From: Thiotrichaceae bacterium
GTDB taxonomy: Bacteria > Pseudomonadota > Gammaproteobacteria > Thiotrichales > Thiotrichaceae
Assembly: GCA_024762625.1 (NCBI GenBank)
Contig: JANTHA010000039.1
Coordinates: forward strand, 1 to 11,834
Reading direction: 5' to 3'
DNA length: 11,834 bases
Below are positions 1-7,811 of this stretch, one piece after another. The translations under genes were made by a program, and so were the position numbers. Position 1 is the stretch's first letter. Each line of letters opens with the position of its first letter. A model generated the notes under the pieces. That model saw nothing but the letters and a program-made list of their open reading frames with translations. It had not been told where the DNA came from and made no database searches.

Positions 1-107
1 TGAGGTCTATTTTACGCAGTATCGTGCCGTCTAAGCAGAATTTCAACAGTCTGCTACAAAGCCATTTTTGTATTGCTCCTCCAATAGCGCGTCAACAGGC
101 ACACTGA
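1..107 (+). other. Possible 3' end of a convergent plus-strand gene
   Basis: No minus-strand gene reads through here. On the plus strand two frames are open from the left edge: one encodes EVYFTQYRAV and stops with TAA at 32-34, the other runs about 34 codons to a TGA at 105-107. Either could be the tail of a gene coming in from the left. The plus-strand terminator candidate at 144-173 makes such a convergent gene likely, but too little is visible to name it or to choose the frame. Confidence 0.25.
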
Positions 108-118
108 AAGACGCGCTA
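85..118. repeat. Inverted repeat, 9-bp perfect arms
   Basis: The arms TAGCGCGTC (85-93) and GACGCGCTA (110-118) are perfectly complementary around a 16-base loop. No T-run follows on either strand, so it is not a standard intrinsic terminator. It may be an mRNA 3'-end hairpin or a protein binding site; the function is unknown. Confidence 0.5.
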
Positions 119-143
119 AATGGCGTGATTTTGCGGATGATTT

Positions 144-173
144 TTGGCTATTATGGGTATAGCTAATTTTTTT
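144..173 (+). terminator. Rho-independent terminator candidate, plus strand
   Basis: TTGGCTAT (144-151) pairs with ATAGCTAA (159-166) around a 7-base loop, with one G-U wobble when read on the plus strand, followed immediately by seven T residues (167-173). Read on the minus strand the wobble becomes an A-C mismatch and no T-tract follows, so it should work for plus-strand transcripts. It would end a gene arriving from the left, convergent with the DUF3754 gene. The stem is short and only partly GC-rich. Confidence 0.5.
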
Positions 174-188
174 CGCCCGCCCAGCTTC

Positions 189-1529
189 TTATTCACCCTC
201 AAACAAATTCAAATTCTCCGCCGCTGCGTATAAATCATACCAGTGTTGCTCCATATTGTTGCAGGCGCGTCTGGGTGAAGCGGCGTGGTAATGCCGTTTC
301 GTGTAATCGCCTTTGTAGTTGACCAACCCATCCTTGCGCAATTTGCCAAGCGCGTCGGAGACTTCAAAATCAAGCGATAATGAAAAATTATCTTGCATGA
401 ACTGTTCACATTGGGCTTTTAGCTCCATGACAGACAAACCGTCCTCGCCCGTCCGAAGCAGAATGACATAGGCTAGCAATGCTTCCTTGACATCTTCATC
501 CAGCGCTTGATCCAGCAGGGTGGCGATTACGCCCACATTAATGTCCAGGCTGTGGGTGTAGAGGCTGCGCGATAGCACCATTTTGTATCGATTTTGATGA
601 TAGAGCACATTCTTGACCTGTCTGCCGAGTACGCCGCCAAAACCGATCAGCGCCAGCAGGATGGTGAGCGGTTTTACCGCCAGCGCGATTTTTGAGAGAA
701 ACGCCATTACGCCGCCTACTGTTCCCGCGCCGCCGGTTGCAGCGAGCTTGATTTTATCCAGAAGAGTAAAACGCAGCGTGGAATTAGGAAACAGCATTTC
801 CAGATCGGAACAGGGAATATCGCGAAACTGGCGCAGAAATATATACTCATCCGAGGACGCGTCCTGCATCAGGCGGCGGTGGCGGCGCATGTGGAGCCAC
901 AGGTTAAGGCGATTCATGCCTTTTTGTTTTAACAGTGCATACAGGTCATCCGGGCTACGAAAGCGGAATACCATGGTAAGGCGGCGATACACTGCGATCT
1001 CAACCGGCCGCTTTTTTATAAAAAGCGTTTTCCAGGCGCGCTTTTCGGTTTTGATCAGGCCGTCGCCACGCACATAAATCAGCACTTGTTGGTAATCATC
1101 CAGCTCCACGCCGATCGACAGGCCGCGCGTCATTTCGTCATTAAGCGCCTGGTTTATTCGATCCACATCCAGTTCTTCATAATTCGCTTTTTGCAGAAGA
1201 GCGGAGATTTCCCGGAACAATTTCTTCTGGCGACACTGTTTTTCGCTTTCGCGCCAGACGCGCCGGGTATGCACATCGCGATCCGGGTTAAAGGGACGAT
1301 AGGCGCTTTTAAGCGACAGGTAATGGCGATGATAACGCGCGTGATAGATGGTTTGCAGCAACTCGAACACAACCGGCAAGCGCGCTTTTTGATCTGAATC
1401 CAACGGGCTTTGATTTTCCCCCTGATAGAGTAAGACATTGATCAGTTCACGTCTGGAGACCGGAATAAAGCTTTTGTGCGCGCCGTCAGGATGGCGATGG
1501 ATAGCGGTTAATGCGGTTTTGTCGTACAC
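189..1529 (-). CDS. DUF3754 / TMEM143-like membrane protein
   Basis: A 446-residue protein of the DUF3754 family, whose eukaryotic member is mitochondrial TMEM143; the biochemical function of the family is not known. Family landmarks visible here are the N-terminal KSFIPVSRRELINVLL (19-34), the block around QQVLIYVRGDG (147-157) followed by KKRPVEIAVYRRLTMVFRF (172-190), then FRDIPCSDLEMLFP (235-248), and near the C-terminus SLYTHSLDINVGVI (322-335) with a KEALLAYVILL segment (348-358). A hydrophobic stretch at about 262-303, rich in Gly, Ala and Leu, probably forms a hairpin of two membrane segments; the rest is likely cytoplasmic. The start is GTG; no ATG occurs before residue 133, and starting there would remove conserved sequence. 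It begins 7 bp after the rarA stop with no clear Shine-Dalgarno, so it is probably read by translational coupling. The family assignment is good; the role is unknown. Confidence 0.85.
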   Translation of the reverse strand: MYDKTALTAIHRHPDGAHKSFIPVSRRELINVLLYQGENQSPLDSDQKARLPVVFELLQTIYHARYHRHYLSLKSAYRPFNPDRDVHTRRVWRESEKQCRQKKLFREISALLQKANYEELDVDRINQALNDEMTRGLSIGVELDDYQQVLIYVRGDGLIKTEKRAWKTLFIKKRPVEIAVYRRLTMVFRFRSPDDLYALLKQKGMNRLNLWLHMRRHRRLMQDASSDEYIFLRQFRDIPCSDLEMLFPNSTLRFTLLDKIKLAATGGAGTVGGVMAFLSKIALAVKPLTILLALIGFGGVLGRQVKNVLYHQNRYKMVLSRSLYTHSLDINVGVIATLLDQALDEDVKEALLAYVILLRTGEDGLSVMELKAQCEQFMQDNFSLSLDFEVSDALGKLRKDGLVNYKGDYTKRHYHAASPRRACNNMEQHWYDLYAAAENLNLFEGE

Positions 1530-1536
1530 GTCGGTC

Positions 1537-3015
1537 TTATTTTTTTTGTTGGTTTTTATGTTTTACGGATTGTGCGTAATGAGTTGCTTTTGCTTGAGTC
1601 GCTTGCGTTTGGTTTTTGGCTTGCGCATAATTATTAGCTTGCGCTTGGCTATTAGCTTGCGCCTGGTTATTAGCTTGCGCGGATGCCTTGCGATCCTGCT
1701 CGCGCAGATGCGCCAGTTTTTCGCCGATTTTCAGCTCCAGTCCGCGCGGTGCTGGCTCGTAGTAGATGCGCTCGCCCAGCTCTTTGGGAAAATAATGCTC
1801 GCCTGCGGCATAGGCGTCCTGTTCATCATGGGCATAGCGGTAGTTCTTGCCGTAATCCAGCTCCTTCATGAAGCTGGTGGGCGCATTGCGCAAATGCATC
1901 GGCACATCCAGCGAACCGGATGCGCGCGCATCCTGCATGGCCTGTTTGTAGGCGCTATAAACCGCATTGCTTTTGGGCGCGGAGGCCAGATAAATCACCG
2001 CCTGCGCAATCGCCAGTTCGCCTTCCGGACTGCCGAGGCGCTCGTAGGCTTGCCAGGCGTTAAGCGCCAGCTCCAGTCCGCGCGGGTCGGCGTTGCCGAT
2101 ATCTTCACTCGCCATACGCACCACTCGACGCGCAATGTAAAGCGGATCGCAACCGCCATCCAGCATCCGGCTCAGCCAGTAGAGCGCCGCATCCGGGTTG
2201 CTGCCGCGCACCGATTTATGCAATGCTGAAATCTGTTCATAAAACAGGTCGCCGCCCTTATCGAAACGACGCACGCCTTCACTGGCGATTTCTTCGATGA
2301 CGCCGAGATTGATTTTACCGTCGTCAGCCAGATCAGCCGCAATTTCCAGCCAGTTGAGGCCGCGTCTGGCGTCGCCATCCGCCGCCTTGGTCAAATAATC
2401 GAGCGCATCGTCATCCACGCTTAAATTTCGGTTACCAAGCCCCCTCCTCTCATCTTTAATGGCGGCTTTTAGAATTGTTTTAATATCATCCCTACCCAGC
2501 GCGCGCAGTACATAGGTGCGCACTCGCGATAACAAGGCGTTGTTCAATTCAAAAGAAGGATTTTCGGTGGTAGCGCCAATAAAGCTGAAGGTGCCATCCT
2601 CGACATGAGGCAAAAAAGCGTCCTGCTGGGATTTGTTAAAACGATGCACCTCATCCACAAACAGAACGGTTCTGCGACCATCCAGCTGTTGATTCTGTTG
2701 CGCCAGTTTGACCGCTTCCCGGATATCTTTGACGCCGCAGAGCACTGCGGACATGGTAATGAATTCAGCACCGCTGTAATGTGCGATCAGCTTTGCTAGC
2801 GTGGTTTTCCCCGCACCCGGCGGCCCCCAGAACAACATTGAGTGCAGTCTGTCCTGTTGGATGGCGGCGCGCAACTGCTTGCCTTCGCCCAGAATATGCT
2901 GTTGCCCGACAAACTGATCCAGCGTTTGCGGGCGCATACGCTCCGCCAATGGTCGATGATCATCAGCCTTCTGATTAGTAGTCGTATGTGATTTTTCAGG
3001 GATGTTGTGTTTCAC
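1537..3015 (-). CDS. rarA: Replication-associated recombination protein A (AAA+ ATPase)
   Basis: RarA (MgsA; WRNIP1/Mgs1 family) is a tetrameric clamp-loader-like ATPase that acts at stalled replication forks and on SSB-coated or duplex ends. All AAA+ motifs are present: Walker [10 protein letters not shown] (64-72), Walker B LFVDEVH (118-124) followed by [18 protein letters not shown], sensor 1 [12 protein letters not shown] (147-158), and the arginine-finger region LLSRVR (161-166). C-terminal signatures are also there: [45 protein letters not shown] and the YRYAHDE segment. The E. coli protein has 447 residues. The excess here (492 residues) is a Gln/Ala/Asn/Lys-rich tail from about residue 440, encoded in part by a tandem repeat. 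The start is GTG at 3015; the next Met (residue 27) would cut the conserved PLAERMRP segment. It lies 32 bp after the DUF302 gene and 7 bp before the DUF3754 gene on the same strand. The E. coli neighbours lolA and serS are absent. Confidence 0.97.
   Translation of the reverse strand: MKHNIPEKSHTTTNQKADDHRPLAERMRPQTLDQFVGQQHILGEGKQLRAAIQQDRLHSMLFWGPPGAGKTTLAKLIAHYSGAEFITMSAVLCGVKDIREAVKLAQQNQQLDGRRTVLFVDEVHRFNKSQQDAFLPHVEDGTFSFIGATTENPSFELNNALLSRVRTYVLRALGRDDIKTILKAAIKDERRGLGNRNLSVDDDALDYLTKAADGDARRGLNWLEIAADLADDGKINLGVIEEIASEGVRRFDKGGDLFYEQISALHKSVRGSNPDAALYWLSRMLDGGCDPLYIARRVVRMASEDIGNADPRGLELALNAWQAYERLGSPEGELAIAQAVIYLASAPKSNAVYSAYKQAMQDARASGSLDVPMHLRNAPTSFMKELDYGKNYRYAHDEQDAYAAGEHYFPKELGERIYYEPAPRGLELKIGEKLAHLREQDRKASAQANNQAQANSQAQANNYAQAKNQTQATQAKATHYAQSVKHKNQQKK
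1603..1680 (-). repeat. 18-bp tandem repeat inside the 3' end of rarA
   Basis: Three 18-bp units at 1621-1638, 1639-1656 and 1657-1674 share the frame TTGCGC(N)6TATTAGC on the plus strand with few differences. A diverged fourth unit lies at 1603-1620 and a partial TTGCGC at 1675-1680. Because 18 is a multiple of three, copy-number change keeps the frame. The units encode the hexapeptides [18 protein letters not shown] and AKNQTQ. It is probably a slippage-prone, disordered protein tail. Confidence 0.9.
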
Positions 3016-3047
3016 ACATGAATTGTAACATCCACTGAACGGAACAA

Positions 3048-3524
3048 TCAGCTTTTCGCAAAAGCAATAAAACTTTGTTGATCTGCGGATACATCCTTCA
3101 TGACTTCGGCGACCCGACCACCGAACATTTTACCCATCAGTCCTGCATTCATGGTGCCGATATAGGTTTTACCATCTGATTTTTCATATACCGAAATGGT
3201 GCAAGGCATGAAAACCGAGATTTTCTTGTTTCCATCGTCTTCAAGAATGTTAAAGGCATGATGAGCCTGACATAAATTAACCAGCATCACGGCAGGCAAG
3301 GTTCCTCCACCATGTTTTTCGATGGATTTGTGAAGCGGTTTGACGCCTGGCACAACCCAGCCTTTCTGCAAGGCAAGCTCCTTGATTTTATTGACTGTTT
3401 CTTCCGTACCGTAAGGACTTACATTTTCGTGCAACATCATTCCCGGCATCATCTTCCATCCCACGACGCCAGTTATAATAACGCCGATGATTATTCCTGT
3501 AATAAGACTACCTAGACTTTTCAT
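3048..3524 (-). CDS. Membrane-anchored DUF302 domain protein
   Basis: A 158-residue protein with one N-terminal hydrophobic segment (about 5-23, preceded by a Lys and with no lipobox Cys), then a DUF302 domain (about 35-155). This predicts an inner-membrane anchor with the domain on the periplasmic side. DUF302 proteins have no settled biochemical role; many occur in sulfur-oxidising and metal-exposed bacteria. Visible possible ligand or redox residues are Cys85 in LCQAHHAF (84-91) with His88 and His89, and Met107-Cys108 in [10 protein letters not shown] (105-114); a Met-rich stretch MMPGMM (25-30) follows the anchor. The pair Cys85/Cys108 could form a disulfide or bind a metal or heme, which is inference. 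The start is secure because a strong ribosome binding site lies 7 bases upstream. It has its own palindrome-rich upstream region and rarA follows after 32 bp, so the two may share a transcript. Confidence 0.82.
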   Translation of the reverse strand: MKSLGSLITGIIIGVIITGVVGWKMMPGMMLHENVSPYGTEETVNKIKELALQKGWVVPGVKPLHKSIEKHGGGTLPAVMLVNLCQAHHAFNILEDDGNKKISVFMPCTISVYEKSDGKTYIGTMNAGLMGKMFGGRVAEVMKDVSADQQSFIAFAKS

Positions 3525-3530
3525 ACCTTC

Positions 3531-3537
3531 TCTCCTT
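3531..3537 (-). promoter_or_regulatory. Strong Shine-Dalgarno for the DUF302 gene
   Basis: On the minus strand AAGGAGA lies just upstream of the ATG at 3524, with 7 bases between AAGGAG and the start codon. It is the best ribosome binding site in the window and fixes the start. Most other genes here lack a clear one, which suggests this protein is made at a higher rate. Confidence 0.85.
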
Positions 3538-3554
3538 TATGATGATGTAACTAT

Positions 3555-3639
3555 TGATTAACAGCGGGTTTTAATCATAGGCAAGAATTGATCAAGATAG
3601 ATTAATCTATATTAGGTTATAAGTTATTTAAACTTAAAT
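3555..3639. promoter_or_regulatory. Palindrome cluster upstream of the DUF302 gene
   Basis: The gap between the glycosyltransferase stop and the DUF302 start (3525-3695) holds no gene but four AT-rich palindromes: TGATTAA (3555-3561) with TTAATCA (3571-3577), TTGATCAA (3588-3595), the perfect 14-mer ATAGATTAATCTAT (3597-3610), and ATTTAA-AC-TTAAAT (3626-3639). A possible -10 box TATGAT lies on the minus strand at about 3575-3580, but no good -35 matches it. The arrangement suggests operator sites for a dimeric regulator. AT-rich sequence makes chance palindromes more common, so this is tentative. Confidence 0.4.
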
Positions 3640-3695
3640 TGAATGGAGGGAAGCCTAAAAGACAGACGCTATCATCAATCGCTAGTCTAACAGGG

Positions 3696-4853
3696 TCAAT
3701 AAACAACTGGCTGATGTTTCGAATCCAATGAAGTATTCGCCATGGCCTGGTATTTTCGCTTGTATTGTTCCGCCATGGCGGGAAGTGAGAAATGTTCTTT
3801 TGTGTAGTTTTTCGCCTGTTCACCCATCTGTTGACGTTTTTCAGCGGAATCAAGCAACGCTTCAAGACGTGGAGTCAATTCTTTCTCGGTTTCGCCCACA
3901 TAGCCGGTGTGGCCATCTTGCACCACTTCATCATTACCTGGGATTTTGGTCACTACCGCCGGAATACCGGCCGCCTGGGCTTCAAGCAGCGCTAATGATA
4001 AGCCCTCATAGGCTGATGTTTGCAAAAACACATCCAGTCGACTCAGTTCGCTTAGCGCTTCATTTCTGTCCAGCATGCCCGTCACATTGACGCCGGCGTT
4101 TTCCAGTAAGTCCACATCGGGTTGATCGCCGCCGCCGATCCAGATAAATTCGACATCGTCTCGACGCGTCAGCACATCGCGCGCGATATTAGCGAAAACC
4201 TGGGGCGCCTTTTGCATGGAAATCCGCCCAACTACGCCAACCTTCACTTTTTCGTTGCTCAGCGAATAGTTTTTAGGCGTCACCTGGCTAATATCAATGC
4301 CGTTGCTGATGCGTATCAGGCGTTTGGTGTTTCCAAAGGTAATTTCCTTGAGAATAATGTCATATTCTTCCTTGCCGCAGGCGACAATGGTTCCGCCCAA
4401 CCAGTAGCCGACATGCTCCAGGTATTTGTATAATCTGCGCTTCACAGGTTGCTGTATCAAGGGGTAATGGATTGCGTGCGAGGTATAGAGCAAACGATCG
4501 TTCTTGCGCAACAAAAAACCCGCAACCCTGGCGAGAAAGCCACCCTTGGAAGAATGGGTATGAATGATATCAGGCTTGATTCTGGCGAGCTCCCGAGTCA
4601 GTTTTATCAATGCTTTAGCATCCTTGAAAAGTGAAATTGAACGCGTCATTTGCACATGAATCAGCTCAACGCGATCATCAAACAACTCGCGCCAGTTCTC
4701 TGGCGTTTCCTTGCGGATTGAATGCAATACGGTGACGCGGTAGCCATCTTCCACCAGGCGGTTCGCCATATCCACAACCCAGATAAAAACGCCATGCTCC
4801 ATGGGTTCGATTACGTGCGCAATATGTAATTGTTTTTGTTTTAAATTATTCAT
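3696..4853 (-). CDS. Glycosyltransferase, GT4-type (GT-B fold)
   Basis: A 385-residue retaining glycosyltransferase of the GT4 group, which transfers a sugar from a nucleotide-sugar donor during polysaccharide or lipopolysaccharide assembly at the cytoplasmic face of the inner membrane. The N-terminal half (about 8-170) is the acceptor domain with IAHVIEPMEHG (11-21) and PDIIHTHSSKGGFLAR (94-109). The C-terminal half (about 200-360) is the donor domain, entered through ISNGID (182-187) and VGVVGRISMQKAP (205-217), with FIWIGGGD (236-243) and the EX7E motif E283-E291 within YEGLSLALLEAQAAGIPAV. Its length is normal and no membrane segment is evident. Its ATG overlaps the end of the upstream acyltransferase gene by 8 bp and has no clear Shine-Dalgarno, so it is probably translated by reinitiation. 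Donor and acceptor sugars cannot be predicted. It is the last gene of the three-gene cluster. Confidence 0.93.
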   Translation of the reverse strand: MNNLKQKQLHIAHVIEPMEHGVFIWVVDMANRLVEDGYRVTVLHSIRKETPENWRELFDDRVELIHVQMTRSISLFKDAKALIKLTRELARIKPDIIHTHSSKGGFLARVAGFLLRKNDRLLYTSHAIHYPLIQQPVKRRLYKYLEHVGYWLGGTIVACGKEEYDIILKEITFGNTKRLIRISNGIDISQVTPKNYSLSNEKVKVGVVGRISMQKAPQVFANIARDVLTRRDDVEFIWIGGGDQPDVDLLENAGVNVTGMLDRNEALSELSRLDVFLQTSAYEGLSLALLEAQAAGIPAVVTKIPGNDEVVQDGHTGYVGETEKELTPRLEALLDSAEKRQQMGEQAKNYTKEHFSLPAMAEQYKRKYQAMANTSLDSKHQPVVY

Positions 4854-6093
4854 GTCGTTTTTTATTGTTTGCTTTTTTAGAATGCTTTGGCTTCATCGCT
4901 TCGCAAAACTTCAGATAAAGCTCTTTGAGTGTTTTCAATCGTTTAAACCAGATTATCCGGCGCTTGCTGGGAGAAACCAGTAAGCGGTACATCGCCTCTG
5001 GTTGCGCGCCATACTGGATCTGTTTATAGGAGTTATCATCATCTGAATACATGAAATCGAATAGCTTGTTTTGCTCACAGGCCACACCTATTTCTTTACA
5101 AACCAGCAAAAACAAAGGCGAATAACGATTTGCATATTTTGTATAAAAGCCGCTCTGATAGTAATAAATCTGGTTTTTACAGGCAAATATATAATAGGAG
5201 GCCAGAGGCTCATCATCAAGATACAGGGTTTTAATGAAAGCCTTGTCCTGCGGCGCAAGCTTTTTTAATATTTCATGGTGAAAACGGTAAAAACGCTCTG
5301 AATCAAAGCGAACCGTTGAAACCCTGTTGCGCCAGCGCTCCCGATGCATATTAGCCAGCAACGCTAGCGCATCATCCACCGAGTCTTTCGTGTCTGTTGT
5401 TTTGATGGAAACAACGCCATCGCGTTCCAGTAGCCGATTCTTCTTTCTATACATCTTTGACCAGCGTTTTTTCAAGCTCGCCAGATACTCATCCATGGTC
5501 TTTACACGGGGAATTGTATAACGATGGCCCTGAATGGTTTTGTCGCCAGTTAACCAGTTTTTTTCATGTGTTTTAAAACAACGATGAATTAACGCATCTT
5601 TTAACAGAAACTGGAAATCTCCAAGATCCCAGTCTTTTTTATGGTCTTGCAAATAATTTGCAACAAGCTCGCATACTTCTGTTTCTTTTCCGGGTAAACA
5701 GATAATGTCGTTATACTGGCTGATAATCTTATCATTATCCGCTTCGCCATTACCCAGGAAAAACAGCGTCTTGCCCATCACAAAAGAATGAGGATGACCT
5801 TTGGAAATATGAAACGGCGCAAGTCCTATCAGTTTATCAGTGGACCCTATGGTTTTGTCTTGCGGAATGCTACCTGACTTCTCATGTACAGACTGCGAAT
5901 CGCCAGATTCATAGACACACAGTATATAAAGCTGTTGCTGGTATTGATCCTTGAACACATCCCACCAGCATTTCATCCAGTCAAAGCTGGAAAAAATATG
6001 AGCGTCTTCGCGTGCTTCGAGTAAGGCGTTCCAGCTATCCTTCAAAGCGGCAAAGCCTTCATCGGTGCGGATGCATTCTATGCGCAGACTCAT
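4846..6093 (-). CDS. GNAT acyltransferase, FemAB/CelD (BioF2-like) type
   Basis: A 415-residue protein of the Acetyltransf_6/CelD type, which in polysaccharide clusters usually acylates an amino sugar or a nucleotide-linked precursor. Family features are the N-terminal WNALLEA (21-27) with FSSFDWMKCWWDVF (34-47), the LIGLAPFHI segment (88-96) and DWDLGDFQFL (154-163). Then comes the catalytic half: a basic segment SLKKRWSKMYRKKNRL (206-221), HRERW (250-254), the core strands YLDDEPLASYYIF (291-303) and YYYQSGFYTKYANRYSPLFLL (310-330), and the closing block FDFMYSDDDNSYKQIQYGA (345-363), which matches the usual FDF-rGdEpYKyr-gA pattern. The C-terminus is Lys-rich. The start is set at 6093, where its ATG overlaps the upstream TGA as ATGA; an in-frame GTG-type start 33 codons further up would lie inside the neighbour's coding sequence. 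The acyl donor and target are unknown. Confidence 0.88.
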   Translation of the reverse strand: MSLRIECIRTDEGFAALKDSWNALLEAREDAHIFSSFDWMKCWWDVFKDQYQQQLYILCVYESGDSQSVHEKSGSIPQDKTIGSTDKLIGLAPFHISKGHPHSFVMGKTLFFLGNGEADNDKIISQYNDIICLPGKETEVCELVANYLQDHKKDWDLGDFQFLLKDALIHRCFKTHEKNWLTGDKTIQGHRYTIPRVKTMDEYLASLKKRWSKMYRKKNRLLERDGVVSIKTTDTKDSVDDALALLANMHRERWRNRVSTVRFDSERFYRFHHEILKKLAPQDKAFIKTLYLDDEPLASYYIFACKNQIYYYQSGFYTKYANRYSPLFLLVCKEIGVACEQNKLFDFMYSDDDNSYKQIQYGAQPEAMYRLLVSPSKRRIIWFKRLKTLKELYLKFCEAMKPKHSKKANNKKRHE

Positions 6094-7811
6094 TTTACAA
6101 GCCCTTGTTTGCGCCGCGCCAGAATTGCGTCGCTGACGGTATACAGAGAATCTGAATTGAACGTATGGACACCCAGCAAATTTTCGTCCCAATCTGCATT
6201 GAGCGTTTCCAGTATGGTTTCACGATATCCATTTCTGCTCAGGCATTGAATTTCGCAAAAATTGATCCCGGCGCCATAGGAGCCTGCGCAGTTTTGAGAA
6301 GGCCTGATCAACTTATCACCCTGCTGGATTAGTTTGCCTGCGGGTCGCGCGCTGGCTGCATCAGAAACTACCGGGTTGTTTGCATGCGCTGTCCACTCCT
6401 GGCTGAGCGGAGAATCAGCGTAGAACAGGTACAGTTCTTCTGTTGTCGGACAATCCTCCGTAACTGATACAGCTGCAAATAGCCACCACAAACCATCGTG
6501 GAAAATCAGGCTTGCGTCATAAGCGCGGATATTTTCCATCAGAGTATGTTTGAATGTCCATTCATAAGGGAAATTTGTCGCCTGATACAGTTCAATGGTC
6601 TGGTTGTCTCCCGTTTCAGGGACCATGTAATACGCGCCCTGATATTCAAAAACATTGGGATAGGATAAATGATAAGGCCTTTCCAGCACCTTAACGGGCT
6701 CCGTTACGCTACCGTCTTCGCGCACCTCCATGCAACTGATATGGCCCTTTTCGGTTGCAAAGGGAAACACTTCGATAAACAGATAATGCCTGTTCTGATG
6801 TTCGATGATAAACGGGTCGGCCCAGAACTCCTCCAAAGGGGGAATTATTTTTTTAAAACGCGATAAGGCCTTGTTGGGCTGATTTTTCTGATCATTTCGC
6901 GCCAGCAAAATTATCCACTGTTCAGTCAGCGTGAAACGCTCATGGATACGCCGCGCAATTCGTTTCACAAAGCGATTGGTGAGCGCCAGATTCTGTTTAA
7001 AGCTCAGTTTTTGCATGATCTGTTCCGGCTGCTCGTTTAAGTTCAAACCGGTTATTTTCTCGGTATCAGACGCGCCGTTTAAAAATTGTCGCAGGCTTCG
7101 CTCCATAAATACCGAGGTTTTATTTAAACAGGTTTGCAAGGTGCGACATAATGATGGGGGTTCTATGCTGGTGGTCGATTGAAACAAGATTTTACCGCCC
7201 TTGCCAGCCTGATCTATCCTGACGCCCGTGTAAATCTTATTTTCACCAGCAATAAACTCCGGCAAACCGGTTAGCCAGGATGCAACGCCGGGGTTGTGCC
7301 CGATGAAAATCGAAAAGACCGGCGTTTTTATCTTGTTTAGCCATTTTTCATCTGGCGGCTGCTCGCCAAGATTAATCACGATGGCCGCATTATGCGGCTG
7401 TTGACTAATGCTTTTGAGAAATTCAGTTTGATCCAGTTTTTCAAGGTTGATCGTATTAAGTTCGCCTGATAATGAATCCAGTTTTCTATGACGCAAAGCA
7501 TCCAGTGAACAATGGGACAGTCTTGCGTCTAATTTAAAGAGCATGGTTAGCCATGGCGAATGGCCTGAACGCCTTAAAGAAAGTGATTCTGACACACAAA
7601 AATTAATTGTTTTAACAGAAAGCGACTCAACAAGGCGTTTAATCATGTCAAAACGCCATTGGAGTAAGTGAAGATCATCAAGCAGGCAATAGATGGTCTC
7701 TATTTGGGGCGTATCGGCTCGCGTTTCTTCTTGTGTGTCTTCTCGTGTATTTTTCATACACGCAGAATCATCCATATACTTGAAAACATTATTATTATTA
7801 TCGAATATCAT
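6090..7811 (-). CDS. Formyltransferase-like / GINT1-like beta-propeller fusion protein
   Basis: A 573-residue two-domain protein, first gene of the cluster. The N-terminal part (about 36-245) resembles the formyltransferase-like domain found in such fusions: a Rossmann-type beginning, INLGE (146-150), a loop around GHNPGVASWLTGLPEF (171-186), TGVRIDQAGKGGKILFQ (195-211) and SLCRTL. The expected folate and catalytic motifs are not clearly conserved, so activity is uncertain. The C-terminal part (about 300-550) matches the five-bladed propeller at the N-terminus of plant GINT1 glycosyltransferases (GH43-like): EEFWADPFIIEHQNRHYLFIE (327-347), YHLSYPNVFEYQGAYYMVPET (380-400), RAYDASLIFHDGLWWLFAA (429-447), LYLFYADSPLSQEW (460-473), RPAGKLIQQGDKLIRPSQNC (489-508) and GVHTFN (547-552). 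These fusions occur in glycan clusters, and substrate recognition or modification is a reasonable inference. The start may instead be Met13 or Met19; none has a good Shine-Dalgarno. It overlaps the acyltransferase gene by 4 bp. Confidence 0.82.
   Translation of the reverse strand: MIFDNNNNVFKYMDDSACMKNTREDTQEETRADTPQIETIYCLLDDLHLLQWRFDMIKRLVESLSVKTINFCVSESLSLRRSGHSPWLTMLFKLDARLSHCSLDALRHRKLDSLSGELNTINLEKLDQTEFLKSISQQPHNAAIVINLGEQPPDEKWLNKIKTPVFSIFIGHNPGVASWLTGLPEFIAGENKIYTGVRIDQAGKGGKILFQSTTSIEPPSLCRTLQTCLNKTSVFMERSLRQFLNGASDTEKITGLNLNEQPEQIMQKLSFKQNLALTNRFVKRIARRIHERFTLTEQWIILLARNDQKNQPNKALSRFKKIIPPLEEFWADPFIIEHQNRHYLFIEVFPFATEKGHISCMEVREDGSVTEPVKVLERPYHLSYPNVFEYQGAYYMVPETGDNQTIELYQATNFPYEWTFKHTLMENIRAYDASLIFHDGLWWLFAAVSVTEDCPTTEELYLFYADSPLSQEWTAHANNPVVSDAASARPAGKLIQQGDKLIRPSQNCAGSYGAGINFCEIQCLSRNGYRETILETLNADWDENLLGVHTFNSDSLYTVSDAILARRKQGLVK

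Noticed and set aside
613..1077. 154-codon plus-strand open frame opposite the DUF3754 gene
   Set aside because: The opposite strand encodes conserved DUF3754 blocks over the same bases, while this frame is an Arg/Ser-rich translation without domain features.
1438..2229. 263-codon open frame on the plus strand opposite rarA and the DUF3754 gene
   Set aside because: It lies antisense to rarA, whose full set of AAA+ motifs is certain. Its Leu/Arg-rich start is the reverse reading of the 18-bp repeats, and no family features were seen.
3588..3595. TTGATCAA as an FNR/CRP-type site
   Set aside because: The FNR consensus needs four bases between TTGAT and ATCAA; here the half sites overlap, so the spacing is wrong.
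3661..3695. Imperfect hairpin just after the glycosyltransferase stop as a terminator
   Set aside because: The stem pairs over only five bases with a bulge and is followed by a short, interrupted T-tract, so it is too weak to call.
6094..6192. Upstream extension of the acyltransferase by 33 codons
   Set aside because: It lies wholly within the neighbouring fusion gene, and the ATGA overlap with the family-typical N-terminus right after it supports the start at 6093.
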